DNA of 64,000 nucleotides from JAVVEG01 sp032251455 (GCA_032251455.1 JAVVEG010000006.1:62001-126000), one strand, 5' to 3'; numbered from the stretch's first letter, positions 17,202-26,728 are shown. Notes: generated from the sequence alone by a model not told the origin. Made by a program: numbers and translations.

Positions 17202-18716
17202 TTACTCTGCCTGAGGGCGCAAGTGAGGAAACAGCAATACATCCTTGATCGAAGCCGCATTGGCAAACAGCATCACCAGTCGGTCAACCCCAATACCTTC
17301 ACCCGCGGTTGGCGGCATACCGTACTCCAGAGCGGTGATATAGTCCGCATCATAGTGCATGGCTTCATCATCGCCGGAGTCTTTTTGCGAGACCTGCTCA
17401 TGAAAGCGCTCAGCCTGATCTTCGGCATCATTCAACTCAGAGAAACCATTGGCTATCTCGCGCCCACCGATAAACAGTTCAAAGCGGTCGGTCACTTCCG
17501 GATTCTGATCATTGCGGCGTGCCAGCGGGGAGACTTCGGTCGGATACTCTATGATGAATGTCGGCTGGCTCAGATGATGCTCAACCTGGCTGTCGAATAT
17601 TTCCATCAGAATCCTGCCCCTGCCCCAGGATTTTTCCACTTTGATGCCCAGCCTTGCCGCCACGGCAAGAACCGCCTCATCCGTCGACAAATCTGCCGCC
17701 GTGATGCCTTCGCAATAGCGAATGATTGCATCACTGACACTGAGACGGGCAAACGGTCTGGAGAAATCCAGTTCCAGTCCCTGGTAATCGATCCGGGTAG
17801 TCCCGAGCGTCTGCCTGGCCAATTGACGGAACATGTCTTCGGTCAGGTTCATCAGATCATGGTAGTCGGCATAGGCCTGATAAAACTCCACCATGGTGAA
17901 CTCGGGGTTGTGGCGGGTGGAAAGTCCTTCATTGCGGAAATTGCGGTTCAGCTCAAAGACTTTCTCGAAACCACCAACCACCAGACGCTTCAGATACAAC
18001 TCGGGGGCAATGCGCAGATACATCTGCTGGTCCAGCGCATTATGATGAGTAATAAACGGTTTCGCCGTGGCACCACCAGGAATCACCTGCATCATCGGCG
18101 TTTCCACCTCCATGAAACCCAGCTCATGGAAATACTGCCGCATCACATTGATGATGCGCGAACGCAGCAAAAAAGTATGCCGTGAGGACTCATTGGCGAT
18201 CAGATCGACATAGCGTTGCCGATAACGCACTTCGGTATCCGCCAATCCTTTGTATTTGTCCGGCAATGGTCGCAATGCCTTGGTCAGCAAGCTCAAGCTC
18301 TCGATATTGACCGTCAATTCCCCTTTGCCAGTGCGGAAAACGGTACCACTGACCCCAACGATATCGCCCAGATCAAGCGCCTTGATGACCAGCATGAGCT
18401 CAGGGCTCAAGCGCTTGTGATCGACATAGAGCTGAATGGTGCCTGACATATCCTGCAGTACCATGAAAGGCCCGCGCATACGTATGATCCTGCCTGCAAC
18501 CTTGACCTTTCTGCCGAGGGTTTCCAGCTCTTCGCGGGTTTGCTCACCGTGAGCTGCCTCCAGCTCACTGGCCGTGCTGTCCCGCCGGAAATCATTCGGA
18601 AACGGATTGCCTGCAGCTCTGAGTATGGCCAGTTTTTCCTTGCGCTGCGCAATCAGCTTGTTCTCCTCGTGCACGGAATGTTCAGTCTGCTGCCCGGCTC
18701 CTGTGTGCTCTGTCAT
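17202..18716 (-). CDS. lysS: Lysyl-tRNA synthetase (class II)
   Basis: Class IIb synthetase charging tRNA-Lys. It has 504 aa, typical for bacteria. An N-terminal OB-fold anticodon-binding domain (around KVKVAGRIIRMRGPFMVLQD) precedes the class II core: motif 1 near FHELGFMEVETPMM, motif 2 RNFRNEGLSTRHNPEFT, and motif 3 GEGIGVDRLVMLFAN. It starts 4 nt after the prfB stop, the prfB-lysS operon known from E. coli. Its substrate tRNA-Lys(UUU) lies at 32939-33013 in this window. Confidence 0.97.
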   Translation of the reverse strand: MTEHTGAGQQTEHSVHEENKLIAQRKEKLAILRAAGNPFPNDFRRDSTASELEAAHGEQTREELETLGRKVKVAGRIIRMRGPFMVLQDMSGTIQLYVDHKRLSPELMLVIKALDLGDIVGVSGTVFRTGKGELTVNIESLSLLTKALRPLPDKYKGLADTEVRYRQRYVDLIANESSRHTFLLRSRIINVMRQYFHELGFMEVETPMMQVIPGGATAKPFITHHNALDQQMYLRIAPELYLKRLVVGGFEKVFELNRNFRNEGLSTRHNPEFTMVEFYQAYADYHDLMNLTEDMFRQLARQTLGTTRIDYQGLELDFSRPFARLSVSDAIIRYCEGITAADLSTDEAVLAVAARLGIKVEKSWGRGRILMEIFDSQVEHHLSQPTFIIEYPTEVSPLARRNDQNPEVTDRFELFIGGREIANGFSELNDAEDQAERFHEQVSQKDSGDDEAMHYDADYITALEYGMPPTAGEGIGVDRLVMLFANAASIKDVLLFPHLRPQAE

Positions 18717-18720
18717 GCTC

Positions 18721-19819
18721 TCATAATCCCATTTTCAAACTGGCTTCAATGAATTTATCCAGATCGCCGTCGAGGACAGCACTGGTATTGCTGGTTTCAA
18801 TATTGGTGCGCAAATCCTTGATGCGTGATTGATCCAGCACATAGGAGCGAATCTGGCTGCCCCAGCCGATATCGGATTTCTCGGCTTCGATGCTGTCCAT
18901 TTCCTGCTTGCGCTTCAATTCTTCCAGCTCATAGAGTTTGGCTTTCAGCTGCTTGATGGCCATATCCCGGTTTTTATGCTGCGAACGCTGGGCCTGGCTC
19001 TGGACGACAATACCCGATGGCTCATGGGTCATGCGTACTGCCGAATCGGTCTTGTTGATATGCTGTCCCCCGGCCCCACTGGCACGGTAGGTATCCACCC
19101 GCACCTTGGACATATCCAGTTCGATTTCAATATCATCGCTCACCTCAGGGGAGACAAAGACCGAAGAAAACGAGGTGTGCCTGCGGTTACCGGAATCAAA
19201 GGGTGATTTACGCACCAAGCGGTGTACGCCTGTTTCCGTGCGCAGCCAGCCGAAGGCATGGTCCCCTTCAAAAAATATGGTGGCACTCTTGATTCCGGCC
19301 ACTTCCCCTGCCGAGATTTCCATTACTTCGGTTTTGAAACCTTTCTGCTCGCCCCAGCGCAGATACATTCTCAGCAGCATCTCAGCCCAATCCTGGGCCT
19401 CGGTGCCACCCGAGCCAGCCTGAATATCCAGATAGGCATTATTGGCATCCATTTTACCGGAAAACATGCGTCGGAATTCGAGGTTCTTGAGTTGTGACTC
19501 CAGCTGCTGCAGCTCTTTTTCCAGAGCCTCGAACAGCTCCTGATCCTGCTCCTCCTGGACCAGCTCAAGCAATTCGCTGCAATCATCCAGACCTGAATCC
19601 AGATCCTCTATGGTTTTGACCACCGCCTCAAGACTGGCACGTTCCTTACCCAGGGCCTGCGCGTAGTCAGGTTTGTCCCAGATGGAGGATTCCCCCAGTT
19701 CCAGTTCCACCTCGGTCAGCCGGTCTTTCTTCTCGGCATAGTCAAAGATACCCCCTAAGAGTCTCTGTGCGGGCACGAAACTCCTTGATTCTCTGCAGTA
19801 CGGTATTGATTTCCAACAT
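18721..19819 (-). CDS. prfB: Peptide chain release factor 2, with programmed +1 frameshift
   Basis: Recognises UAA and UGA stop codons and triggers peptide release. The gene starts at the ATG at 19819 in the zero frame and codes MLEINTVLQRIKEFR and so on for 25 codons up to an in-frame UGA (19744-19742). A +1 shift at CUU-UGA-C continues as DYAEKKDRL to the stop at 18721, for about 365 aa in all, the E. coli RF2 length. Downstream, the SPF tripeptide of codon recognition (KSPFDSGNRRHTSF) and the catalytic GGQ (GAGGQHINKTDSAVR) are intact. A single-frame reading from further upstream (MPRLITQ) is an artefact of the shift. It is followed by lysS. Confidence 0.96.
19741..19756 (-). promoter_or_regulatory. 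prfB programmed +1 frameshift site
   Basis: AGGGGG (internal Shine-Dalgarno-like, 19756-19751), a 3-nt spacer TAT, then CTT-TGA-C (19747-19741). This is the same arrangement as the E. coli RF2 autoregulatory site: low RF2 stalls at UGA and favours slippage of tRNA-Leu on CUU. Confidence 0.95.
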
Positions 19820-19904
19820 CTTGTGTCTCTTGCTTGGGTGATCAGGCGCGGCATTTTACCTTATTCTGATCGAGTTTGTTAGAATGCGTCCCTTTGTGCG
19901 CCCT

Positions 19905-19936
19905 TTTGTGATAGCAGAGATTTGTGATAGCAGAGA
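19905..19936. repeat. 16-bp perfect tandem duplication in the mnmC leader
   Basis: TTTGTGATAGCAGAGA occurs twice head-to-tail, ending 9 bp before the mnmC ATG. The purine-rich AGAGA of each unit could act as a ribosome-binding site, so the duplication may double it. Confidence 0.8.
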
Positions 19937-19945
19937 CTCCTTGAC

Positions 19946-22000
19946 ATGAATTTCAGCATTGACCCTGTTCTGGAAAAAGCCGATATCCAGTGGCAGGAAT
20001 CCGGCGAGCCGTTTTCCCGACACTACCAGGATATCTATTTTTCCCGCGCGGGCGGTCTGGCCGAAACCCATCATGTATTCCTGCAAGCGAATGACCTGCA
20101 ACAACGCTGGCTACAGGCGGAGCAAACCAACACGGACAGCTTCACCATTGCCGAACTCGGTTTTGGCACCGGGCTGAATTTCCTGGCCACCTGGCAACTG
20201 TGGCGGCGCACCCGGCCCGGCAGGCTGCGTCTGCATTACATCAGCTGTGAAAAATATCCCCTGGCTGCTGCAGACTTGAGCAAAGTGCTGAGTAACTGGC
20301 CAGAACTGGCCCAGGAGGCCGCAGCCCTCAGTGCCAGTTACCCTGACCATTCCAGCGGTTATCACCGCCTGTTGCTGGGGCGCAATCCAACAACAGAAGG
20401 GATTCATCCTGAAATCACGCTCGATCTTTATTTCGGCGATGCAGCGCACATGCTGGCCGAACAGGCCAGACAGGGACAAACCCGGATTGATGCCTGGTTT
20501 CTTGATGGTTTTGCGCCCAGAGTCAATCCGGAAATGTGGCAGGAATCTCTGCTGGAGCAGATCCGGGCATTGTCAGGGCCTGGCAGCAGCCTGAGCAGTT
20601 ACAGTGTCACCGGCAAGGTAATCCGCACACTGCAAGTATTGGGGTTTCAAGTAGAGAAACGCAAAGGCTTTGGGCTGAAACGCCAGATGCTGTTTGCTGA
20701 ACTCATGCCTGCAGCCCCTGTCAAAGAAGCAAAGATTGAAGGTGCTCGCACGGAGCTTGCAGCACGGCCTCGCATCACTGTGCTTGGTGCAGGCCTGGCC
20801 GGGAGCAGCACAGCCTGGCAATTGGCACGACGTGGTTATCAGGTGATCGTCATTGATGCTAACAAGCAGGCAGCCGGCGGCGCTTCCGGCAATCCCCAGG
20901 CAGTGCTGCAATGTCGTCTGAATCGAGACCCGTCTGCCGAATGGCAATTCAATCTGCACAGCTATCTGTATGCCTGTCGTCTGTATACCTGGCTGACACA
21001 CACCGGGCACAAGCCTTTTCACTGGCATGACTGCGGTGTGCTGACCCTGGCCAGCGCCTACCGCCACACGCGCAAGACGGGATCAGCAACAAACTACCCA
21101 CATTATGATGCCCAGGTATTACACGCTGTCACTGCCGAACAAGCCAGCAACATAGCCAATATCCGGGTGGATGAACCCGGCGTATTCATGCCCGGCGGAG
21201 GCTGGTTGAATCCGGTACTACTATGCGAAAGCTATCTCTCTCATCCTGATATTGAACTGATCTGCAATACGCGGATTGAACAAATTGAACACGATGGTGC
21301 TTGCTGGCATTTATCCAACCCAGCAACAGGGTTCACGCATCAATCTGAAATAGTGATACTGGCAACCAGCCATGAAATCACCACCATGGCACAAGGGGCT
21401 GGATTACCGGTTTCGCCTCTGCGTGGACAGGTAAGTTTCGTGCCCACCACGGCCAATTCAGGGAAGTTGTCCTGCGTTGTTTGCGCCAGCCGCTACCTTA
21501 CTCCCGCGTTTGGCGATGACCACAGTATTGGTGCCAGTTATATCAAAAACAGTACTGATACCGAACTGAGCGAACAGGAACAAGCGGAGAACCTGGCGGC
21601 CATCAAGGCTGACTTTCCAGGCCTGAACCTGGATACACCAGGCTTGCTTGCCGGCCGTGCCGGCATTCGGGGAGGCAGCCAGGATTTTATGCCTCTGGTC
21701 GGGCAGGTTCCGGACAATCGATTCTGGCAAGAGGTTGATGGAGGCAGCCAACATCTGAGTGGACATGCAAGAGAGGTGAAAGCAAACCATTACCCTGGGC
21801 TTTTTGTCAATGTGGGACATGGCTCCCATGGAGTTGCCACTACCGCCCTTTGTGCTGATTATCTGGCTGCAATGATCAGCAAGGAAGCATCGCCTATTCC
21901 GGCATCCGTTGCCCGTTGTCTGGACCCTACACGATTTCAGCAACGCAAGCTCAGGAAACTGTCAGCTTCCCCCAGACTTCATTCACGCGCGCCAAAATAA
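19946..22000 (+). CDS. mnmC: Bifunctional tRNA mnm5s2U34 methyltransferase / FAD oxidoreductase MnmC
   Basis: Completes 5-methylaminomethyl(-2-thio)uridine at the wobble base: the FAD domain removes the carboxymethyl group of cmnm5U and the methyltransferase domain adds a methyl group from SAM. It has 684 aa, the fused two-domain form. Residues 1-about 250 hold the methyltransferase (ELGFGTGLNFLATWQL SAM motif, WFLDGFAPRVNPEMW). About residue 270 onward is a DAAO-like FAD domain (VLGAGLAGSSTAWQLARRGY). The C-terminal NVGHGSHGVATTALCADYL closes the FAD domain. It is convergent with the M18 aminopeptidase gene and overlaps it by 22 bp. Confidence 0.95.
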   Translation: MNFSIDPVLEKADIQWQESGEPFSRHYQDIYFSRAGGLAETHHVFLQANDLQQRWLQAEQTNTDSFTIAELGFGTGLNFLATWQLWRRTRPGRLRLHYISCEKYPLAAADLSKVLSNWPELAQEAAALSASYPDHSSGYHRLLLGRNPTTEGIHPEITLDLYFGDAAHMLAEQARQGQTRIDAWFLDGFAPRVNPEMWQESLLEQIRALSGPGSSLSSYSVTGKVIRTLQVLGFQVEKRKGFGLKRQMLFAELMPAAPVKEAKIEGARTELAARPRITVLGAGLAGSSTAWQLARRGYQVIVIDANKQAAGGASGNPQAVLQCRLNRDPSAEWQFNLHSYLYACRLYTWLTHTGHKPFHWHDCGVLTLASAYRHTRKTGSATNYPHYDAQVLHAVTAEQASNIANIRVDEPGVFMPGGGWLNPVLLCESYLSHPDIELICNTRIEQIEHDGACWHLSNPATGFTHQSEIVILATSHEITTMAQGAGLPVSPLRGQVSFVPTTANSGKLSCVVCASRYLTPAFGDDHSIGASYIKNSTDTELSEQEQAENLAAIKADFPGLNLDTPGLLAGRAGIRGGSQDFMPLVGQVPDNRFWQEVDGGSQHLSGHAREVKANHYPGLFVNVGHGSHGVATTALCADYLAAMISKEASPIPASVARCLDPTRFQQRKLRKLSASPRLHSRAPK

Positions 22001-23304
22001 CGCTGCATTACCTTGAACAGCATGAAGGCATCATCGGCGCCAGCCAGCTCACGTATGGAGTGCATGGCAAACGTGGGCACCCCGACATCCACGGTTTCCA
22101 CCCCAAGCCCGCTGGCCGTAATCGGCCCGATGGTACTGCCACAGCCCATATCACTGCGCACGGCAAAATCCTGCACCGGAATATTTTCCAGTTCACATAG
22201 ATTCCTGAACAGAGCCACAGAATGACTATTGCTGGCATAGCGCTGGTTGGCATTGATTTTCAATACCGGCCCGCGATTCAACAAGGGGCCATGATTGCTG
22301 TCATGTCGATCGGCAAAATTGGGGTGTATGCCATGCGCATTATCCACTGACAGCAAGCGTGAGTGGCGAATCATGCGCTCGAATTGCTCATCGCTGCGGT
22401 TTCTGTCTCCATCCATAGCGGCCTGCTCAACAATGCGGCTGAGTACCGATTTCAGAAAAGGACCTTGTGCTCCTGAACTCGATGTGCTGCCGACCTCCTC
22501 ATGATCATTGCAGACCAGCAGATTATACTGCCCCCTGTCGGCCTGACAAATTGCCTCCATGCCCACATAACAGCTCAACAGATTATCGAGCCGGGCTGCC
22601 GCAATGAATTGTTCATTCAACCCGATCAGTGCGGGTGCTTGTGTATCATAGAAACTGAGTTCATGCCCCAGTATCTGTTGCGCATCAGCACTGCCTGGCA
22701 GTGCCTGCAATTGGCTCAGCAAGAACTCCGAAAAGGAAAAATGTTCACCTGGCGCCAAGGACATCAGGATGGGCAGCAGTTCTTTCTGCGGATTGATGCT
22801 GCGGTTCTGATTGGCTTCCCGATCAAGATGAATGGCGAGGCTTGGAATGATTGCAACCGGCTTCTTCAGGTTGATCAGGGCTGAAGCCAGACTGCCTGCC
22901 CGGTTCCTGTAATCCACCCGTCCTGCCAGGGACAGATCACGATCAAACCAGGGTGCATAGAGGGCGCCACCGTACACTTCGACACTCAATTGCACATATT
23001 CGTTGCGCACGAGTTCTGGAACCGGTTTCAGTTTCAGGCAAGGGCTGTCAGTGTGCGCTCCAGCCATATGCACACCATGTCGGGACGGGTCGGTGCCGGC
23101 ATGGGTAAAGGCAATGAGAGCCGATTCGTTGCGAGTGACAAAGTAGCAACCACCTGGCTGCAGCTGCCACTGAGCCGTTTCTTCCAAAGCCTCGAACCCT
23201 GCTTCACTGAGTCTCTGTGACAGGGTCTGAACAGCATGAAAAGAGTCAGGTGACTCCGCAATGAACGACAACAGAGATTGATTGAAGGTGGTCTTGTTCA
23301 TCAC
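21979..23304 (-). CDS. apeB: M18 family aminopeptidase (ApeB-like)
   Basis: Zinc aspartyl-type aminopeptidase that trims acidic N-terminal residues from peptides. It has 441 aa, usual for bacterial M18. Metal-site motifs: MAGAHTDSPCLKLKP (first His/Asp), VCNDHEEVGSTSSSGAQGP (catalytic Glu pair), and the C-terminal GCGSTIGPITAS and PTFAMHSIRELAG (last His). It has no signal peptide, so it should be cytosolic. It is followed by nothing coupled. Its 3' end overlaps mnmC by 22 bp, and it lies downstream of the FKBP gene on the same strand with a 26-bp gap. Confidence 0.93.
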   Translation of the reverse strand: MMNKTTFNQSLLSFIAESPDSFHAVQTLSQRLSEAGFEALEETAQWQLQPGGCYFVTRNESALIAFTHAGTDPSRHGVHMAGAHTDSPCLKLKPVPELVRNEYVQLSVEVYGGALYAPWFDRDLSLAGRVDYRNRAGSLASALINLKKPVAIIPSLAIHLDREANQNRSINPQKELLPILMSLAPGEHFSFSEFLLSQLQALPGSADAQQILGHELSFYDTQAPALIGLNEQFIAAARLDNLLSCYVGMEAICQADRGQYNLLVCNDHEEVGSTSSSGAQGPFLKSVLSRIVEQAAMDGDRNRSDEQFERMIRHSRLLSVDNAHGIHPNFADRHDSNHGPLLNRGPVLKINANQRYASNSHSVALFRNLCELENIPVQDFAVRSDMGCGSTIGPITASGLGVETVDVGVPTFAMHSIRELAGADDAFMLFKVMQRYFGARE

Positions 23305-23330
23305 TGTCCGTCCATTTACCAGGAAAAAAC

Positions 23331-24041
23331 TTATTGCGCGGCAGGATTGACTTCGAGCAATTCCACATCAAAGATCAAGGTTGCATGTGGCGGTATTGGA
23401 CCGGAGCCTGACGGACCATAGGCCAGCTCAGCCGGGATGAAAAGTCGCCACTTGTCCCCTTCTTTCATCAACTGCAGTGCTTCTGTCCAGCCGGGAATAA
23501 CCTGATTCAAGCCAAACTCTGCCGGTTGCCCACGCTCTACCGAGCTGTCGAACACACTGCCATCAATCAGGGAGCCATGGTAGTGCGCCAATACCGAATC
23601 GCTGACCAGCGGAGAGACCGCATCGGCAGCACCGGATTCGAGGACCTCATACTGCAAACCGCTGGCAGTGGTCGTTACTTCGGGTCTGGCACCATTGTCT
23701 GCCAGGAAAGCTGCATTGGCGCTCTGGGCCGCTTCTGCTTCGGCAACCTGACGCTCCATCATTTGTTGCTGGAATGCAGTCAGGGCTGCAATCATTTGTT
23801 CTTCACTCAAACGCGGTTGACCGGCCACGATATCACGCAAACCCGCCATGAAAACCTCAAAATCAATATCATCCATCAGACCTTGAGCGAGCAGGTTTTG
23901 CCCGATATTGACGCCAATACTGTAGCTGACCTGACTTTCCTGACTATCCAGATTCTCTGTACTCTGTGCCAGCATACCTGTACTGCCAATCAGAAAAGTG
24001 ATTACAGTGGCGCACAGACTAATAACTTTCAGTTTTTTCAT
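23331..24041 (-). CDS. FKBP-type peptidyl-prolyl isomerase, exported (Mip/FklB-like)
   Basis: Periplasmic or surface prolyl isomerase, 236 aa. The order is a signal peptide (MKKLKVISLCATVITFLIGS), an N-terminal dimerisation segment with the FKBP_N pattern (SYSIGVNIGQNLLAQGLMDDIDFEVFMAG), a long charged helix, then the FKBP domain. The domain carries VLAHYHGSLIDGSVFDSS, VIPGWTEALQLMKEGDKW and IPAELAYGPSGSGPIPPHATL, which keep the active-site Tyr/Phe/Asp pattern. It lies upstream of apeB and is divergent from the lipoprotein gene. A folding role in the envelope is the family expectation. Confidence 0.93.
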   Translation of the reverse strand: MKKLKVISLCATVITFLIGSTGMLAQSTENLDSQESQVSYSIGVNIGQNLLAQGLMDDIDFEVFMAGLRDIVAGQPRLSEEQMIAALTAFQQQMMERQVAEAEAAQSANAAFLADNGARPEVTTTASGLQYEVLESGAADAVSPLVSDSVLAHYHGSLIDGSVFDSSVERGQPAEFGLNQVIPGWTEALQLMKEGDKWRLFIPAELAYGPSGSGPIPPHATLIFDVELLEVNPAAQ

Positions 24042-24151
24042 GATGTTGTCCTTGGCTTATGACGGGGGGTGAGGAGGTTTATTTACACGCTCAGTCTTAG
24101 CGCGCATACTATCTCGACTTGCCATCAATTTCCACTACCAGCCAGAAGTTC

Positions 24152-24658
24152 ATGATGCGCCCTGTATTTCTTATTCTGCTGATGTCATTACCATTACTGA
24201 TCACTGCATGTGCCCGGCAATTTGCTGTTTCGGTGAATAACCAGACCTTGTATGACCCACGCCCGGTCCTGAGCAATATCCAGCTCGTCGACCCCGGCAT
24301 GCAAAGCTGTCTGAATCTGTTGCTACAGCAGGGCGCGGCGGATTCCGGTGAAATTCGTGTCTTTTCCTGCGCCGGCCTTGCCATTACCACCGTGGATGGC
24401 ATTGCCAATCTGCAAGGACTGCAGTTCATTGATATCAGCAATAACCAGCTGCCTCACCTTGATGAACTGAGGCGGCTTGCCCTGCTGGGGATCAATGCCG
24501 AAAACAACCGCCTGAATGATATCTCCGCACTGCTCAACATCCCAACCCTGGTGACGGCAAACCTGCGCGGCAATCCGGATATCCCCTGCCAGCAATTGAA
24601 CAGGCTTCGAAATAAACTGGGACAAAACCTGCAGGCCCCTGAGCAATGTGAACGGTAA
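24152..24658 (+). CDS. Putative lipoprotein with leucine-rich-repeat-like segment
   Basis: Small exported protein of about 168 aa. The N-terminus MRPVFLILLMSLPLLITACARQF ends in a lipobox (ITAC), so it is probably lipidated. The middle contains regular LRR-type strands: GIANLQGLQFIDISNNQLPHL then ALLGINAENNRLNDISALLNIPTLVTANLRGN, i.e. two to three LxxLxLxxNxL units. A Cys pair near the C-terminus could form a disulphide. I do not recognise a named family. The start is at one of two adjacent ATGs. It is divergent from the FKBP gene and convergent with miaE with a 10-bp gap. Confidence 0.65.
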   Translation: MMRPVFLILLMSLPLLITACARQFAVSVNNQTLYDPRPVLSNIQLVDPGMQSCLNLLLQQGAADSGEIRVFSCAGLAITTVDGIANLQGLQFIDISNNQLPHLDELRRLALLGINAENNRLNDISALLNIPTLVTANLRGNPDIPCQQLNRLRNKLGQNLQAPEQCER

Positions 24659-24668
24659 AGGGGGGCCT

Positions 24669-25271
24669 CTAGGATGAAACAGGCACGCCACTATGAAAAC
24701 GGAATTCCTGATCCTCGCTTTCTATGAGTTCACGTTCGATTTCTGCAAACAGATTGATGCGGGCACTGATGTCACCTTGCGCATAAAGCCGCGCCAGCAT
24801 CAGATAATCTTCGAAATGTCTTGCTTCAGAGCGTAACAGGCTGCGATAGAATCTGGCCAGTTCGGTATCCAGATGCGGCAGCAGAGCAGCAAATCGTTCG
24901 CAGGAGCGCGCTTCGACAAAGGCACCCACTATCAAGGTGTCAACCAGCATCCCCAAATGATCTTTACGAATTTTTTCACGCAGGCTGGAAGCATAGCGTG
25001 ATGCACTCAGTTGCCGGTAGGAGATATTACGCGCGGCCATTAATTCAACCACCTGCTGGAAGTGCAACAATTCTTCACGTGCCAGTTGTGACATTTTTTT
25101 CAGCAGCTCGGTACAGGCAACATGGCGGTACAACAGATTCATTGCTGTGGCAGCGGCCTTTTTCTCACAATTGGCATGATCGATAAGCAGAATTTCCTGA
25201 TTCTGCAATGCCCACTGCGTCCAGGCTGGTGGTGTAGGGCAGGAGAGAAATTGATGGATGGCTGCCAGCAT
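24669..25271 (-). CDS. miaE: tRNA-(ms2io6A37) hydroxylase MiaE
   Basis: Non-haem di-iron monooxygenase that hydroxylates 2-methylthio-N6-isopentenyladenosine at tRNA position 37. About 200 aa. Di-iron ligands are visible in helical motifs: ILLIDHANCEKKAA (E and H nearby), LAREELLHFQQV (ExxH), FVEARSCERF, and SEARHFEDY (ExxH). The N-terminus FLSCPTPPAW is characteristic. The start is uncertain: ATG at 25271, or ATG at 25304 which would overlap the rmuC stop by 14 bp. It is last in the dapA-bamC-rmuC-miaE run. Confidence 0.9.
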   Translation of the reverse strand: MLAAIHQFLSCPTPPAWTQWALQNQEILLIDHANCEKKAAATAMNLLYRHVACTELLKKMSQLAREELLHFQQVVELMAARNISYRQLSASRYASSLREKIRKDHLGMLVDTLIVGAFVEARSCERFAALLPHLDTELARFYRSLLRSEARHFEDYLMLARLYAQGDISARINLFAEIERELIESEDQEFRFHSGVPVSS

Positions 25272-25290
25272 GTTCTCAGTCCCGACCCGG

Positions 25291-26706
25291 TCAATCCCTG
25301 TCATCAGTAGAATCCGGCTCTGACTTAAACGCCCCGCCCTCCTCAATCCGATCAGGAATATCCTCTTGCGCTTCCAGCTCACTCAGATCGGCCTGGGCAA
25401 GAATATGCGCAGCATGCTTCTTGCTTGCCCTGGCGCCCAGCTCACGCAGCTTCTCCACTCGACTCAACAAATTACCCTTGCCGGTATGCAGCTTGTTGTG
25501 TGCTCTGTCATAGCTTTTCTGGGTAGCCTGAATTTTTTTCCCGATATCTTCGATATCTTCCACAAAGGCAACAAATTTGTCGTACAGATTACCCGCAGAA
25601 TTTGCTATCTCGATGGCGTGCTGGCTTTGCCGTTCGTAACGCCAGATATTCTGGATTGCCCGCAAGGTGGCCAGCAGGGTGGACGGACCAACCAGAATGA
25701 TATTGCGATCAAACGCTTCGGAAAACAATGAGCCGTCTTCATGCACAGCCACGGCAAAGGCTGCCTCAACCGGCATGAACAAAAGCACAAAATCCAGTGA
25801 ATTCAATGCCTTCAAATTTTGATAACTCTTGCTGCCGAGATTCTTGACATGATTGCGAATGGAGAGTACATGTTGGCGCAGATGCTCGGCACGTTTGCCA
25901 TCGTCCTCTTCTGAACAATAATTTTCATAGGCTTTCAAGGATACCTTGGCATCAATAATCACCTGTTTGTTATCCGGCAAATGGACGATGACATCGGGTT
26001 GACTGCGGCGGCCATCTTCCGCTTCCAGACTGGCCTGCTCTTCATACTCACGCCCTTTGACCAGGCCTGATTTTTCCAGTATCGATTTCAGAATGACTTC
26101 TCCCCAGGTACCCTGGGTCTTGCTTTCCCCCTTGAGGGCCCGGGTCAGATTGATTGCGTCAGTGCTGATACGGGCGTTGAGTTCCTGTAGATTCCTGATT
26201 TCGTTGGCCAGAGAATGACGCTCTCTCGCCTCTGCCTGGTAAGTCTCCTGAACCTTTTTTTCAAAAGTGCTTATGCGCTCTCCCAATGGCTGTAATATCC
26301 GGGTCAGATTTTCCTGATTGCTTTGCGTAAAACGCTGACTTTTTTCTTCCAGTATATCGCCGGCAAGTTGCTTGAATTCCAGGGTCATCTGTTCTTTCGC
26401 CTGTTGCAACAGATGCAGTTTCTCGACACTGTGCTGCTGCTCCTGTGTCAACAGGGTTTTCAATTGGGCAATTTCTTCACGATGGGATATGTTGGCAGCA
26501 TTCAAGGTCTGGAGCTCCTGCTGTAACTCCTGCTCATGCTGCCGGATGGTGTTGATTTCACGGTCCTTGCCGTCCAGCTGTTCCTGCTGCAATGCAAGCT
26601 GGCTGCGATATTCCGCTGACTTGCGTTGCAAATGGAACAGCAGCCCAAGAGAAAGCATCGCCAGCAGGATAATCACTGCTATGCCCGCCATCATCAGTTC
26701 AGTCAT
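25291..26706 (-). CDS. rmuC: DNA recombination protein RmuC
   Basis: RmuC limits inversions at short inverted repeats; its mechanism is not settled, but it has a PD-(D/E)xK nuclease-like core. It has 471 aa. Layout: one N-terminal membrane helix (MTELMMAGIAVIILLAMLSL), a long coiled coil rich in Gln, Glu and Leu (about 25-150), the conserved core with GTWGEVILKSILEKSGL, QPDVIVHLPDNKQVIIDAKVS and FVLLFMPVEAAF, then a low-complexity acidic tail. It starts 22 nt after the bamC stop on the same strand, suggesting cotranscription. Confidence 0.92.
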   Translation of the reverse strand: MTELMMAGIAVIILLAMLSLGLLFHLQRKSAEYRSQLALQQEQLDGKDREINTIRQHEQELQQELQTLNAANISHREEIAQLKTLLTQEQQHSVEKLHLLQQAKEQMTLEFKQLAGDILEEKSQRFTQSNQENLTRILQPLGERISTFEKKVQETYQAEARERHSLANEIRNLQELNARISTDAINLTRALKGESKTQGTWGEVILKSILEKSGLVKGREYEEQASLEAEDGRRSQPDVIVHLPDNKQVIIDAKVSLKAYENYCSEEDDGKRAEHLRQHVLSIRNHVKNLGSKSYQNLKALNSLDFVLLFMPVEAAFAVAVHEDGSLFSEAFDRNIILVGPSTLLATLRAIQNIWRYERQSQHAIEIANSAGNLYDKFVAFVEDIEDIGKKIQATQKSYDRAHNKLHTGKGNLLSRVEKLRELGARASKKHAAHILAQADLSELEAQEDIPDRIEEGGAFKSEPDSTDDRD

Positions 26707-26728
26707 GTGATTGTGCCCCGGTCCGGTC

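Noticed and set aside
19820..19854. Start of RF2 in the downstream frame, giving an N-terminus MPRLITQARDTR
   Set aside because: The real N-terminus lies in the other frame and joins by a programmed +1 shift; the alternative stretch is only the shifted reading of the same DNA.
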